DNA from: Prochloron sp965198675
GTDB lineage: Bacteria > Cyanobacteriota > Cyanobacteriia > Cyanobacteriales > Prochloraceae
DNA: 64,000 nucleotides
Direction: 5' to 3'
Assembly (NCBI GenBank): GCA_965198675.1
Contig: OZ240666.1
Span: forward strand, 3,844,001-3,908,000
Made by a program: the position numbers and the translations under genes. This document shows, piece after piece, positions 17,543 to 27,089 of this stretch. How positions within the stretch are numbered: position 1 is the first letter of the stretch; the number at the start of each line of letters is the position of its first letter. The notes under the pieces were generated by a model that worked only from the letters and a program-made list of their open reading frames with translations, did not search any database and was not told the DNA's origin.

Positions 17543-19174
17543 ATGTCGCAGAAAAAATTTGGTAAGGGTTGTTTTGGCTGTTTAACCTGTTTGGGAGCAG
17601 CAGTTCTGGTGGCGGGAGGAGCTTTTTTCTACTTCCGCGTTGTGAAGGGATCCTCCTTAACCCCCATGGCTGGGGCAAAAGTGGTGCCGGAAGAGGCTTT
17701 AATGACCGCTTTTATCTCGACGGAGGCAAAATCTTGGTCCCGAGATCACAAATTTGGCACCCCCGAAGCGCAAAAGTTAATTGGGGAAGGTCTTGAGGAT
17801 TGGTCCGAAGAAATCTTAGCGAACGCTGAACTGGATTATCAACAAGACCTCCAACCTTGGGTGGGGAACGTCATGGTGGCTTGGTTGCCAGCCAATAGTG
17901 AAGCATGGACGAGGAATGAAGATAGCCTGCTGGTAGTAGTGGGGATTAAAAATAAGCTAGAGGCATGGAATTTTGCCAAGAAACTGAAAGAAAAAGAAGG
18001 GCAAGAATTTAAGGAGACTAAATACAAAGGAATTACTGTCTTTGAAACGAAAACTGGCACCGAGGATGTGGCGGCAGCAATCCTTGCCAATAAGTTGGTT
18101 TTGTCCTCCGATCCAGACGCGGTGGAATCTGCCATCGATACCTTTAAGGACTCAAAATCTTTGGCCCGCAAAGAAAGAGCCAAAAAGCTTTTAACCGGGA
18201 AATCGGCGGTGAAAAATCCCATTTTTAAGCTCTATGTACCTGACTATGGGGAATTGCTCCAGGAAGCGATCGCCATAAGTGGCACAACGGAGGAGCTGAC
18301 GCCGGAACTCCTGGAACAGTTGGCAGTATTAGAGTCCCTAGGGATGGGAATAGGTTTCGAGAAAGAAGGACTGCGCTTGCAAGTCTTAACTTCCTTTAAT
18401 CCCGACGCCCTAAAACATGACTTCAAACCCGGTAAAAGCCAAATTGTCTCTCGATTTCCCGCAGAAACCTTCGCCTTGGTTAGTGGTCGAGAAATGAACA
18501 AGATTTGGTCCGAGATAGTAGAGCAAAGTGCAGCATTACCGGAGTTGGAGCAAGCATTAAATCACTCTAGAGATTCCTTTGAGTTGATGAATCTCGACCT
18601 GGATGAGGATATTTTTGGCTGGATGGATGGAGAATTCGCCTTAAGTCTGATTGGGGTGAATGAAGGTATATTCAGAGAATTTGGTATCGGTACCTCAGCA
18701 ATATTCCAAACGAGCGATTGGGAGACGGCTAACAGAACCCTGGCTAAATTGGAAGATTTGGCGGTCCAAAATCCGGATGTCGCCATAGATCGCCGCACTG
18801 TCCAGGACAAAACAATCGTCCAATGGAAAACGCCACTAGGAGAAGTACTCTTATCCTATGGTTGGCTAGATAATAATTCCCTGGCTATGGCTTGGGGGAG
18901 TCCTTTTGCAGATATCCTCAAGGTTCGACCAAAAACTTCTCTAGCTCAAAGCCAAAACTTTAAAGCCATGACAGGTTCTTTGCCCCAAAAGAATTTCGGC
19001 TACTTTTATTTCGATATGGCAAAAGCAACGGCGGCATTCAAGTATTACAATGAGCTGCCCCCAGAAACCAGGGAAATTCTCGATTCGATCCGAGGTATTG
19101 GGGCTACCACCATTCTGAAGGATAGTTCCACCAGGGAACTGGAGATCAAGTTCCACCTCCGACCCAGGGATTAA
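17543..19174 (+). CDS. DUF3352 domain protein, membrane-anchored
   Basis: A 543-residue protein with a short N-terminus and one transmembrane anchor (FGCLTCLGAAVLVAGGAFFY). A long exported domain follows, with repeated two-domain DUF3352 character: PEEALMTAFISTEAKSW, a DLQPWVGNVMVAWLP segment and DIFGWMDGEFALSLI in the second half. DUF3352 proteins are widespread in cyanobacteria and have no known function. GNVMVAW and GEFALSL are the paired signature segments. It is followed convergently by the decayed kinase. Confidence 0.8.
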   Translation: MSQKKFGKGCFGCLTCLGAAVLVAGGAFFYFRVVKGSSLTPMAGAKVVPEEALMTAFISTEAKSWSRDHKFGTPEAQKLIGEGLEDWSEEILANAELDYQQDLQPWVGNVMVAWLPANSEAWTRNEDSLLVVVGIKNKLEAWNFAKKLKEKEGQEFKETKYKGITVFETKTGTEDVAAAILANKLVLSSDPDAVESAIDTFKDSKSLARKERAKKLLTGKSAVKNPIFKLYVPDYGELLQEAIAISGTTEELTPELLEQLAVLESLGMGIGFEKEGLRLQVLTSFNPDALKHDFKPGKSQIVSRFPAETFALVSGREMNKIWSEIVEQSAALPELEQALNHSRDSFELMNLDLDEDIFGWMDGEFALSLIGVNEGIFREFGIGTSAIFQTSDWETANRTLAKLEDLAVQNPDVAIDRRTVQDKTIVQWKTPLGEVLLSYGWLDNNSLAMAWGSPFADILKVRPKTSLAQSQNFKAMTGSLPQKNFGYFYFDMAKATAAFKYYNELPPETREILDSIRGIGATTILKDSSTRELEIKFHLRPRD

Positions 19175-19179
19175 GATTG

Positions 19180-20240
19180 CTACAGGGCGCTCTGTAAAGC
19201 CCGTTTTAACTGCTCAACGCTCTTGTAGACCATTTGCGGACTGTCAATCAAAGCCAAGTTCATCGCCTGGGCTAGTTTTTGGGGAATACTTCTATTTCGC
19301 TTGAGCGTAGTCCGGATCCAGGGCTTGCTGTATGGGGATGAATGCCAATCTGCTTGGATCTTGGTTGCTAGGTGGAGCAAAATTGCTGAAACCACCTCTC
19401 CCCAAAGCTGCTGAGATGCCATAATCTCCGAGCTTGACCCTCAGTTTTTGCTTGACATTAGTCAACAATATCTTTTTGGGTTGGATAGATCCGTGTACCA
19501 AACCCATATTGTGCCCATATTCTAGTGCATCCAGAACTGGAAAAATAATCGCCTTGGCTTCATCAATGGATAAATGTCCGCCTTTTTGCTTGATTAAATT
19601 TGCTAGGGTTTTGTTATTAAAATATTCCAGCAAGAAGAAGAAGCAGCCATTAGCATAACCGCAATCCAGCACTTGAACGATATGAGGATGATTGAGGGCT
19701 TTAGCCTTTGTTACTTCCCCCAGGAATTGCTCGATGTTATCTTTCGGGGCTTCAATTCCTGGGGATAATATTTTCAGGGCAATAAAGTCTTTTGTCTTGT
19801 TGTGCTGTGCCAAATAGACTTCACTAAATCTTCCTTGACCTAGTGGTCTCTGCATGCTATAGTCCTTCAGACTAGCAAGATGAAGCTCTCCAGAAACTGC
19901 TTGTTTGAATAAGCCTTTGGCCACACTGAAAAGGTTAGGCTTTTGATACTCAGTTTGATTAGGTATAATAGGTTATTTTTGCTCTTGAATGGCAGATATA
20001 TTTTCTGTTTTTGATTCATTTGAATCTACTTCTATAACTACTTTCAAGACTGTATTGCCTATTTGAATTTCATCTCCGTTTTTCAGCTTATGCAAGGATT
20101 TGACAGTATTAGGCGATTGAGGATCAGTGAGTTCCCGTGGGCGATGATGGATTTTTTTCCCGTTGACATAGGTACCATTACTACTGCCTAAGTCGCGAAT
20201 GCCGATCTTTGGAGGGGTTGACACACAGTGGCTGATTTGC
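19180..20240 (-). pseudogene. Decayed FHA-domain serine/threonine kinase
   Basis: Three minus-strand pieces appear to come from one cyanobacterial FHA-kinase. 20240-19973 gives the end of an FHA domain (SHC, IRDLGSSNGTYVNGKKI, GDEIQIGNTVLKV) with its first strands missing. 19924-19292 gives a kinase N-lobe (LGQGRFSEVYLAQ, ALKIL, HPHIVQVLDCG) and part of the C-lobe, where the catalytic HRD is HGS and DFG is DYG. The frame ends there, and 19422-19180 in another frame resumes at SIPQKLAQAMNLALIDSP to the normal family end. Missing C-lobe, altered HRD and broken frames point to a pseudogene. A short pseudokinase is the alternative. Confidence 0.65.
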
Positions 20241-20292
20241 TAGCAACTTCTATTTTAGCTTAAGCTTGAGAACAGATCTGTTTTGGCATTGA

Positions 20293-21156
20293 TTAGATAT
20301 TTCGTGCTGCTTGGAGCAAGTGCTGGTGAACTTCCGTCGTCGCAGCAATAATGAGTCCAGGTAGGCGATATCCTTTACAGCTATGCAGTGGTGGTAGGGG
20401 TGAACCATCTAGAGTAGTGACTAGATAACCCGCCTCTCTGGCGATAAAAGCAAGTGCTCCTGCGTCAATGAATTGAGCTGAGCTAACCGCAGCGGCGCAC
20501 ACATCCCCCGTGAGAATTCCGTTGAGATTGGGAATTTGCACTTCGGTAGAATAACAGTTGGCCAAATCTATTACTTCGTATCTATCCTCAAGGAAAGGTT
20601 TGAGTTTGTCCATCCTTAATCCCAAATAAATAGTAGACTCTCGTGGGTTAATTTCCAGGGGCACCGCATCTTCCCAATCCCTTGAAAGAGACCCAGTATG
20701 AGCACCGTGACCCCCCAGAGCATAATAGTAGGTGTTTTGAGCAGGAGAAATGGCTAAAACACCCTCAAAGTCATCTCCGTTGAGAATGCTGAGGATTATC
20801 TGGTAGTTACCATGCCCGTCTAGGTAGAATTTCGTCCCGTCAATGGGATCCAGAGTAACTAGGTAGTCGACCGTGGAACCTAAATCGATAGCACGAAAAT
20901 ATTTAGTATTGCGCGACTGCTCGTATTCTTCACCGAAAAAACGAATTTCCGGAAAATTTGCCAACAAAACTACCTCAATCATATTCTGGATTGACAAATC
21001 CGCATCTGTCAAGGCCGCAGTAAACAAGTTGTCTTTTTGCGCTTTTGCTGGTAGTGCGGATATTTTCGATTGGAGAGTCCGAGCATAAGCAGCGACTACT
21101 TTCAAATGAGGAAACAAAGTTTCCAAAATAAGGCGAGGGGTGGGTGAAGATGACAT
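20293..21156 (-). CDS. Inositol monophosphatase family protein
   Basis: A 287-residue Mg-dependent sugar or nucleotide phosphatase. Metal-site motifs are present: FFGEEYE, LDPIDGTKFYLDG (first metal aspartates) and a C-terminal FIDAGALAFIAREAGY in place of the usual WD-x-AAG. The family includes inositol-1-phosphatase and 3'(2'),5'-bisphosphate nucleotidase. The unusual WD replacement (QFIDAGAL) makes the substrate uncertain. The start ATG at 21156 gives a normal length. It is separated from the FHA remnant by about 50 bp on the same strand. Confidence 0.8.
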   Translation of the reverse strand: MSSSPTPRLILETLFPHLKVVAAYARTLQSKISALPAKAQKDNLFTAALTDADLSIQNMIEVVLLANFPEIRFFGEEYEQSRNTKYFRAIDLGSTVDYLVTLDPIDGTKFYLDGHGNYQIILSILNGDDFEGVLAISPAQNTYYYALGGHGAHTGSLSRDWEDAVPLEINPRESTIYLGLRMDKLKPFLEDRYEVIDLANCYSTEVQIPNLNGILTGDVCAAAVSSAQFIDAGALAFIAREAGYLVTTLDGSPLPPLHSCKGYRLPGLIIAATTEVHQHLLQAARNI

Positions 21157-21239
21157 GTTTAAAATATGAAGTAGTCAGTAGGTAGTTGGTCCCATGGCAT
21201 AATAGCACATGAACGGGGATGAACTCTGATTTGGCATAA

Positions 21240-22415
21240 CTATAGCCTCCCTGCGGGGGTAGGGAAGATGTTCTGAATGTATCTTTCTCGCACTACTGGG
21301 GGTTGTTCTGCCCACTTCCAAAGACTTTCATAGAAAAAGAAAGATACTCCAGCAAAACCACGTTGACGTACTTCCTGGACTTGAGAGGAGATTTCACTCA
21401 TAGGGGTTGGACGATTCTTCAGACCGCTCAAAATACCGATCGCCACGGGAATATTATTTTTGACCAGCTCTACTTCCACCCTTTCCAATTCTAACACAAA
21501 ATGTTCTAGTTCTGAACGATATACTTGGAGGATTATTTCCGAGATATAGCCTTTTCTTTCCCAAGTCAACCAATCCTGTAAATAAGCAGGCAAAGAAAAA
21601 TGTAAAGGATTGGGAGAAACGGAAATGATACAATCTGGTTTAATCCCTTTAATTGTAGCAGATAATCGCCCCATAAACTGGTTGATTTTATCAGCTCGCC
21701 ACCGTACCCAGAAAGTTTCTGAGTAATTCTCCGGAGGCGATAAACCGTTCAGTTCATCCGCGTACATTTGCACCGTTAAGTCATCATAGCCAAATTCTGC
21801 GGGTAAACCGAAATGGTCGTCAAATTGAATCCCGTCCACGTCGTAATTCCTCACAATTTCCACGGCTAAATCCAGGATAAATTGCTGTACTTCTGGATGA
21901 TTTGGATTGAGCCAAACTCGCCTATCTTCACCTTGCATGTGGATATAACTACCGTCATGACGATATGTTAACCAATCTGGGTGTTTTTGAACTAATTCAG
22001 AATCCGCAGGAGCCATGAAACCAAATTCCAACCAAGGAATAACAGTTAAACCTCTTTTATGTCCCTGTTGGACTAATTCTTGAAGCAAATCTCGCCTTTG
22101 TAGTCCAGGAGTCGGATCTACCGCTACGCCAAATACTTCTTCAGCCACTTTGCTAGGATAGAGAGTATAGCCTCCTTGCCAAACCGTAGGATATACGGTA
22201 TTGAAATTTAATTTTTCCAGGCGCTTTAAAGCTGCTTTTGTCCCTCGACGAGAGAAAAAGACGTCACTGTCTACATTAGTGAGCCAAACGCCCCGATTTT
22301 CCCGCTCTGGATTTATGGCACCCACTTGAGGTACCCTGGTTACAACTAGGGTGATTGTGATGAGGGAGGTGAGGAAGAGGGCTATGAAACCCTTGTATCT
22401 TTGCATAAATATCAT
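21240..22415 (-). CDS. Secreted glycosyl hydrolase-like protein (GHL10/DUF187)
   Basis: About 391 residues of the GH10-like (GHL10) TIM-barrel family. After a signal peptide or anchor (GFIALFLTSLITITLVVT) come the signatures NRGVWLTNVDSDVFF, NTVYPTVWQGGYTLYPS, RGLTVIPWLEFGFM, WLTYRHDGSYIH, RVWLNPNHPEVQQFI and YDVDGIQFDDHFGLP. Cyanobacterial members are poorly characterised and are thought to act on envelope polysaccharide. The frame is open to 22478, but I chose the ATG at 22415 because it places the hydrophobic segment at the N-terminus; 22406 is also possible. Confidence 0.82.
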   Translation of the reverse strand: MIFMQRYKGFIALFLTSLITITLVVTRVPQVGAINPERENRGVWLTNVDSDVFFSRRGTKAALKRLEKLNFNTVYPTVWQGGYTLYPSKVAEEVFGVAVDPTPGLQRRDLLQELVQQGHKRGLTVIPWLEFGFMAPADSELVQKHPDWLTYRHDGSYIHMQGEDRRVWLNPNHPEVQQFILDLAVEIVRNYDVDGIQFDDHFGLPAEFGYDDLTVQMYADELNGLSPPENYSETFWVRWRADKINQFMGRLSATIKGIKPDCIISVSPNPLHFSLPAYLQDWLTWERKGYISEIILQVYRSELEHFVLELERVEVELVKNNIPVAIGILSGLKNRPTPMSEISSQVQEVRQRGFAGVSFFFYESLWKWAEQPPVVRERYIQNIFPTPAGRL

Positions 22416-22648
22416 TTTGAACGAAAGCTTCGGAGATTTTGGCAGCGCAAGAACATAAGGGAGACTCTGACAGCCCATTGTTTTGCGCGCTGTTGGGTAA
22501 AAACGGTATCGGAATGCTTTCTATATTATATTCTACTTTATTGTTGTTCTAGGTTTAGCGCAGACTTTGGGCGGTTTCATCAAACTGTAGCGCTGCGCGC
22601 GGGTGTAGGGAAGCTGATTTCCCTTGCTATGTAAAGGTTTGAGCAATA

Positions 22649-22698
22649 GGACGCCAAGGGCGGGACGCTTACGCAAAGCTTACGCAAAGCTTCGCAAT
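22649..22698. repeat. GGGACGCCAAGGGC dispersed repeat, short copy
   Basis: One and a half 14-bp units (GGACGCCAAGGGCGGGACGC) followed by TTACGCAAAGCTTACGCAAAGC and TTCGCAAT. Intergenic; same family as 13625. Confidence 0.75.
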
Positions 22699-22772
22699 CA
22701 TTTTTTGAATCTGTAAAGAGCCTGCGCAAACTGCTATACTGTTTTTATTGACGAGTTACGAAAAAATCCTGT

Positions 22773-23730
22773 ATGAGGTTGAAAATGCTTTTTGAACAAT
22801 ACAACAAGTTGAATCTCAGTAGCAAGCAAAGGATACTGATTTGGGAATTGAAAAAAAGAGGATTTGGTTCTGAAATCACGGCGATGCTCTTCGCAATGCT
22901 GTATTGTCTAGATAATAAGATTGAACTCAAATTGTCATCCAAGTATTCCAACATCGCATTTGAAAGGGGTTGGACAGATTATTTTGAGAGCTTTTGTGAT
23001 GAGTGTGACTTTTGGTTTTTTAATAACCACTACGGCATTAATCTCATCAAACAAGTTAAGCAGAAGAATGCACTCACTTGCCTCAAAAATTTTTTTAATG
23101 TTATTCTATCGCAAATCAGTTCAGCGGTTCAATGACTTGTTGCTGGCTATTTGGAATAAGAATTTCCTCAATAAGCAGTTCTATATTCCCGAACTCCAGA
23201 TTAATGGTGATGCCTATCATGCTGTGCAGGTACTAACTAGAGTTATTTGGCGAATAAAGCCTGAAATCTTGCAAATCATAGAGCAGCATAAAAACAATTT
23301 AAATTTAGGACATTTACCCTATGCTGGTCTATTTATCCGAAGAGGAGACAAGATAAATGAAGCCAGTTACGTTGCAGTAAGTGAATATGCTCAAAAAGTC
23401 AAAGAGCTGAATTCTGACATCCACAGAGTGTTTATTGCCACCGATGACTACAGATGTGTTGAAGAATTCAAGCAGCTCAACCCTGGTTGGGAAGTTTTTA
23501 CGATGTGCGACCCGCAAAAAAGAGGGTTTTATCTACCTAATTTCAATCAACAAACACCAGTCGAGCGGAGGCAAGAAATGATCCGACTGCTCACTATAAT
23601 TGAAATACTCAAAGAGTCAATGTTCTTCATTAGTACATTCTCCTCTAACTATGCTCGCCTCGTTGGCTTACTAAAAGGCATAGAAACCTGCTACAGTCTA
23701 GACGTTTCAACTAAAACCCTGGTATATTAG
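22773..23730 (+). pseudogene. Fucosyltransferase-like glycosyltransferase with a frameshift at an A5T7 run
   Basis: Two overlapping frames make one protein. 22773-23135 gives the N-terminal part (LIWELKKRGFGSEITAMLFA, typical of the FUT8/NodZ start). The frame from 22921 onward continues after about 23095 with FYRKSVQRFNDLLLAIW, GHLPYAGLFIRRGDK (the RRxDK donor-binding motif of GT23-like enzymes), HRVFIATDDYRCVEEF and SMFFISTFSSNYARLVGLL. Removing one T from the AAAAATTTTTTT run at 23085-23096 joins the frames. The predicted role is transfer of fucose or a related sugar to a surface glycan. A sequencing error at the homopolymer is possible. Confidence 0.65.
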
Positions 23731-23837
23731 GACTATCTACTATGGTGATTGAGCACTACCTAATTGAAATTTTATTCAATAAAGGCTAAGGTAGCAATGT
23801 ACTCTATCAATTATCCTAACTCATCTGCGTTTATCGG

Positions 23838-23911
23838 CGGACGCCAAGGGCGGGACGCTTACGCGGTAGGCGAGAGCACAGCTCCGCTACGCGAGCGCAA
23901 AGCTTCGCAAT
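23838..23911. repeat. GGGACGCCAAGGGC dispersed repeat with a GC-rich arm
   Basis: GGACGCCAAGGGCGGGACGC is followed by a TTACGCGGTAGGCGAGAGCA arm, GCTCCGCTACGCGAGC and GCAAAGCTTCGCAAT. It lies directly upstream of the Uma2 gene, flanked by ATCTGCG sequences (ATCTGCGTTTATC and ATCTGCGGTTC) like the copies at 2543 and 61594. Confidence 0.75.
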
Positions 23912-23946
23912 AATCTGCGGTTCAGAAAGAACTTGAGGAGAAAAAG

Positions 23947-24738
23947 ATGGCCACTTTAACAGCAAAACACGAGATTACCTGGGAAAAGCTCCCCGAAGAC
24001 TTCATTTTACCGGACGATCCAGTGGACAATATCAATCAGCCTGCTCTAGCAGCAGCCCTCACTGACAGCTTAGAAGTGGGGGGTAGAGTAACCCCTAAAA
24101 CCCTCACAATAACCAATTACGGCATTTGTGCCACCTTCAATGGGAAAACGGTGGTGAAAGCACCAGACTGGGGTTACATAGCCAATATTAGCACCACTCG
24201 TGAAGAAGTCATTCGCAGTTATACCCCCCAGTTGCAAGGAGAAATCCCCACTATTGTAATGGAGTTTCTCTCTGATAGTGAGGGAGGGGAATACTCCACC
24301 AAACCAACTTATCCTCCCGGGAAGTGGTTCTTCTACGAACAAGTGTTACAAGTGCCCTACTATGCTATTTTTGAACCCGACGAAGGTGCTCTCGAAGTTT
24401 ATCGTTTAGATAAATGGAAACAGTATAAGTTGCAAAAGCCAGATAACAACGGACGTTATTGGATAGAACCTATGAACTTATTCCTAGGAGTCTGGGAAGG
24501 AAGCCGAGAGCGTCGAACAGGCTACTGGTTACGGTGGTGGAACCAAGACGGGGAGTTGTTATTGTGGAGTTTGGAGAAAGCCTTCCGAGAAAAGCAACGA
24601 GCCGACTTGGAACGGCAACTAGCCTCCGAAGAAAAGCAGCGAGCAGAGAAAGAAAAGCAACGAGCAGAGAAAAAAAAGCAACGAGCCGATCGCTTGTTGC
24701 AACAACTTCGAACTGCTGGACTGGAACCGGAAGAATAA
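23947..24738 (+). CDS. Uma2 family protein with coiled-coil tail (paralogue without insert)
   Basis: A 263-residue Uma2 protein starting MATLTAKHEITWEKLPEDFI after a GAGGAG site. The core contains VVKAPDWGYIANIS and EIPTIVMEFLSDSEGGEYS (the D and ExxS acidic pair), then PPGKWFFYEQVLQVPYYAIF and GRYWIEPMNLFLGVWEG. The end is a charged coiled coil of EKQRAEK-type repeats closing with LLQQLRTAGLEPEE. Between IF and GALEVY this copy has only EPDE, whereas the paralogues at 30360 and 61656 carry a repeat-encoded insert there. Function unknown. Confidence 0.85.
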   Translation: MATLTAKHEITWEKLPEDFILPDDPVDNINQPALAAALTDSLEVGGRVTPKTLTITNYGICATFNGKTVVKAPDWGYIANISTTREEVIRSYTPQLQGEIPTIVMEFLSDSEGGEYSTKPTYPPGKWFFYEQVLQVPYYAIFEPDEGALEVYRLDKWKQYKLQKPDNNGRYWIEPMNLFLGVWEGSRERRTGYWLRWWNQDGELLLWSLEKAFREKQRADLERQLASEEKQRAEKEKQRAEKKKQRADRLLQQLRTAGLEPEE

Positions 24739-24880
24739 AAATCTGGCAACCAATAATATGAAATATAGCAATCGCCCTAATATTGCTATAACTCGATAGT
24801 ATTTGAAAATTGACCATCTCAGTCAAAGAATTTCCGAGATTCTGATATGATTCTTTTGACTGCACAAAGGAGGATTTATT

Positions 24881-25234
24881 ATGAGTTGGACAAAAATTCT
24901 TGGGGAAGACGCACTGGCGACCAGTGGACGAGAAGTAGTAAAAGTAGGTGAGCGCAAAATCCTGATTTTGAACCACCAAGGTAAACTGTACGCTGTGGAT
25001 AATGTTTGTCCTCATTTGAAACTGCCCCTGAAAAAAGGCAAGGTGACTGAAGATTGCGCTCTTGTTTGTCCTTGGCACAAAAGTGCCTTTGACCTGGGTA
25101 CTGGGGATGTGAAAAACTGGACTCCCTTTCCTCCAGTGGTAGGCAAGTTAATGGGTAAGATTACCCCAGAAAAGGCATTACCAACTTTTCCCACCAAGGT
25201 GGAAGATGGGAGTATTTGGGTGGATTTGGCTTAA
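24881..25234 (+). CDS. Rieske 2Fe-2S domain protein
   Basis: A 117-residue single-domain Rieske ferredoxin-like protein. Cluster ligands are in VCPHLKLPLKKG (Cys-x-His) and LVCPWHKSAFDLGTGD (Cys-x2-His), followed by a VVGKLMGKI segment and the final strand VEDGSIWVDL. Such proteins serve as electron carriers or as subunits of dioxygenases and related systems; no oxygenase gene is adjacent. An AGGAGG ribosome site lies before the ATG. A clear hairpin follows the stop. Confidence 0.88.
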   Translation: MSWTKILGEDALATSGREVVKVGERKILILNHQGKLYAVDNVCPHLKLPLKKGKVTEDCALVCPWHKSAFDLGTGDVKNWTPFPPVVGKLMGKITPEKALPTFPTKVEDGSIWVDLA

Positions 25235-25251
25235 ATAACTAAAATTTATTT

Positions 25252-25300
25252 TTGTAACAGCTACCAGCTTTGGCTAGCTGTTACAACTTCAAAGTTTTTC
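25252..25300 (+). terminator. Intrinsic terminator after the Rieske gene
   Basis: TTGTAACAGCTA pairs with TAGCTGTTACAA around a CCAGCTTTGGC loop at 25252-25286. A T-rich stretch (GTTTTTCTTTT) starts nine bases later. Confidence 0.65.
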
Positions 25301-25345
25301 TTTTATGATAACATTGATGAGATTCATTTACTTGTAAATAGCACT

Positions 25346-26878
25346 ATGAAAGCTCTCTTAATTTATCCCATATTTCCCCCAACCTTCTGGTCTTTCGACA
25401 AGATTCTCCAATTAGGGGATCGCAAAGTCCTATTACCCCCCCTGGGATTAATCACCGTAGCGGCAATTTTACCCCAGGAGTGGGAATTTAAGTTAGTAGA
25501 CCGAAATATCCGTCCCGCAACAGAGGCAGAATGGGAATGGGCAGATTTGGTCATTATCTCAGGGATGATTGTTCAGAAAGAAGATTTACTCCACCAAATT
25601 CGGGAAGCTAAAAGACGGGGTAAATTAGTGGCCGTAGGTAGTCCTTATTCTACCTCTGTCCCCTCCGAACCCCAAGCTGCGGGTGCAGATTTCCTAGTGT
25701 TAGACGAAGGAGAAATTACTTTACCAATGTTTGTGGAAGCATTAGAGCTAGGGGAAACGAGGGGCACTTTCCGTGCCTCAGAAAAACCAGATGTGACCAC
25801 AACTCCCATTCCCCGCTACGATTTGTTAGAACTGGATGCCTACTCCGATATGTCAGTCCAGTTTTCCCGTGGCTGTCCTTTCCAGTGCGAGTTTTGCGAT
25901 ATTATCGTTCTCTACGGTCGCAAACCCCGTACCAAAACCCCAGCCCAACTGCTTAAAGAGTTAGATTACCTGTACGAGTTGGGGTGGCGGCGCACTGTGT
26001 TTATGGTGGATGATAACTTCATTGGCAATAAACGGAATGTGAAGTTACTGCTCAAAGAGTTGAAAGTGTGGCAACAGGAACACCAATATCCCTTCCGCTT
26101 TACTACGGAAGCCTCAGTGGATTTAGCCGCTGACCCAGAACTGATGGATTTGATGGTAGACTGTTGTTTTAGTGCTGTGTTTCTGGGTATTGAGACGCCA
26201 GATGAGGAAAGTCTGCAACTGACCAAGAAATTCCAAAATATCCGCAGTGAGCTGAAGGATGCAGTGGAGAAGATTATCAAAGCCGGGTTACGCCCCATGG
26301 CAGGATTTATTATTGGCTTTGATGGGGAAAAAAAAGGAGCAGGGGAGCGCATTGTCCGTTTTGCCGAACTTACAGCAATTCCCACCACCTTTTTTACCAT
26401 GTTGCAAGCTCTACCTGATACAGCCCTCTGGCATCGCTTAGAGAGAGAGGGACGTCTAAAAAATACTCAAAAAGATGGCAACGGAAATCAAACTACCTTA
26501 ATAAATTTCGTGCCCACGCGCCCCGTGGAAGAGATTGCCCAGGAATACATGGAAGCATTTTGGCAATTATACGAACCCCATAGCTATTTAGACAGGGTTT
26601 ACCGCTGTTTTCTCAAGTTAGGGGCACCCAAGGCTAAACCAGCACCTAAATTGCCTAGTTGGACGGACCTGCGTGCTCTAGCCATTGTGGTTTGGCACCA
26701 AGGAATACAACGTAGTACCCGCTGGAAGTTCTGGCATCATCTCTTCAGTATTATTAACCAAAATCCCGCTGTGTGGAAGCATTATCTCACTATCTGCGCC
26801 TACAATGAACATTTTATGGAATACCGTCAAATTGTCCGAGACCAGATCCAGGAGCAATTAGTCCAACTTCAAGCTTAA
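25346..26878 (+). CDS. B12-binding domain radical SAM protein (copy 1)
   Basis: A 510-residue radical SAM enzyme. Residues 1-150 form a B12-binding-like fold (MKALLIYPIFPPTFWSF, PPLGLITVAAILP, WADLVIISGM, GADFLVLDEGEITLP). The radical SAM core follows with the CxxxCxxC cluster at about C177, C181 and C184 (RGCPFQCEFC), VFMVDDNFIGN and LGIETPDEESL. The C-terminus resembles DUF4070. These enzymes are common in cyanobacteria and act in methylation or other radical steps of unknown substrates; hopanoid and lipid modification have been proposed for relatives. A near copy lies immediately downstream. Confidence 0.88.
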   Translation: MKALLIYPIFPPTFWSFDKILQLGDRKVLLPPLGLITVAAILPQEWEFKLVDRNIRPATEAEWEWADLVIISGMIVQKEDLLHQIREAKRRGKLVAVGSPYSTSVPSEPQAAGADFLVLDEGEITLPMFVEALELGETRGTFRASEKPDVTTTPIPRYDLLELDAYSDMSVQFSRGCPFQCEFCDIIVLYGRKPRTKTPAQLLKELDYLYELGWRRTVFMVDDNFIGNKRNVKLLLKELKVWQQEHQYPFRFTTEASVDLAADPELMDLMVDCCFSAVFLGIETPDEESLQLTKKFQNIRSELKDAVEKIIKAGLRPMAGFIIGFDGEKKGAGERIVRFAELTAIPTTFFTMLQALPDTALWHRLEREGRLKNTQKDGNGNQTTLINFVPTRPVEEIAQEYMEAFWQLYEPHSYLDRVYRCFLKLGAPKAKPAPKLPSWTDLRALAIVVWHQGIQRSTRWKFWHHLFSIINQNPAVWKHYLTICAYNEHFMEYRQIVRDQIQEQLVQLQA

Positions 26879-27089
26879 ATTTGAAGAAGAAACGAAGCAA
26901 CGCTGATTTATCCTGTTGCAAAGTACCCACTTAGAATCACACTAAAAATATTTTCCTTTAGGATAACATTAACGATTACTCAAACCTTACCCAACAAGGC
27001 AAATCTCTTTCCCGTATCCTGTACCCTGCGACCTCCCATGACCGTCGCCCCCAGACCCGCCGGATCGCGCTATACTTGTAAATATTACC

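Noticed and set aside
24470..25078. 202-residue minus-strand frame over the Uma2 tail and Rieske start
   Set aside because: It is antisense to two genes with recognised motifs, and its repeats mirror the coiled-coil codons.
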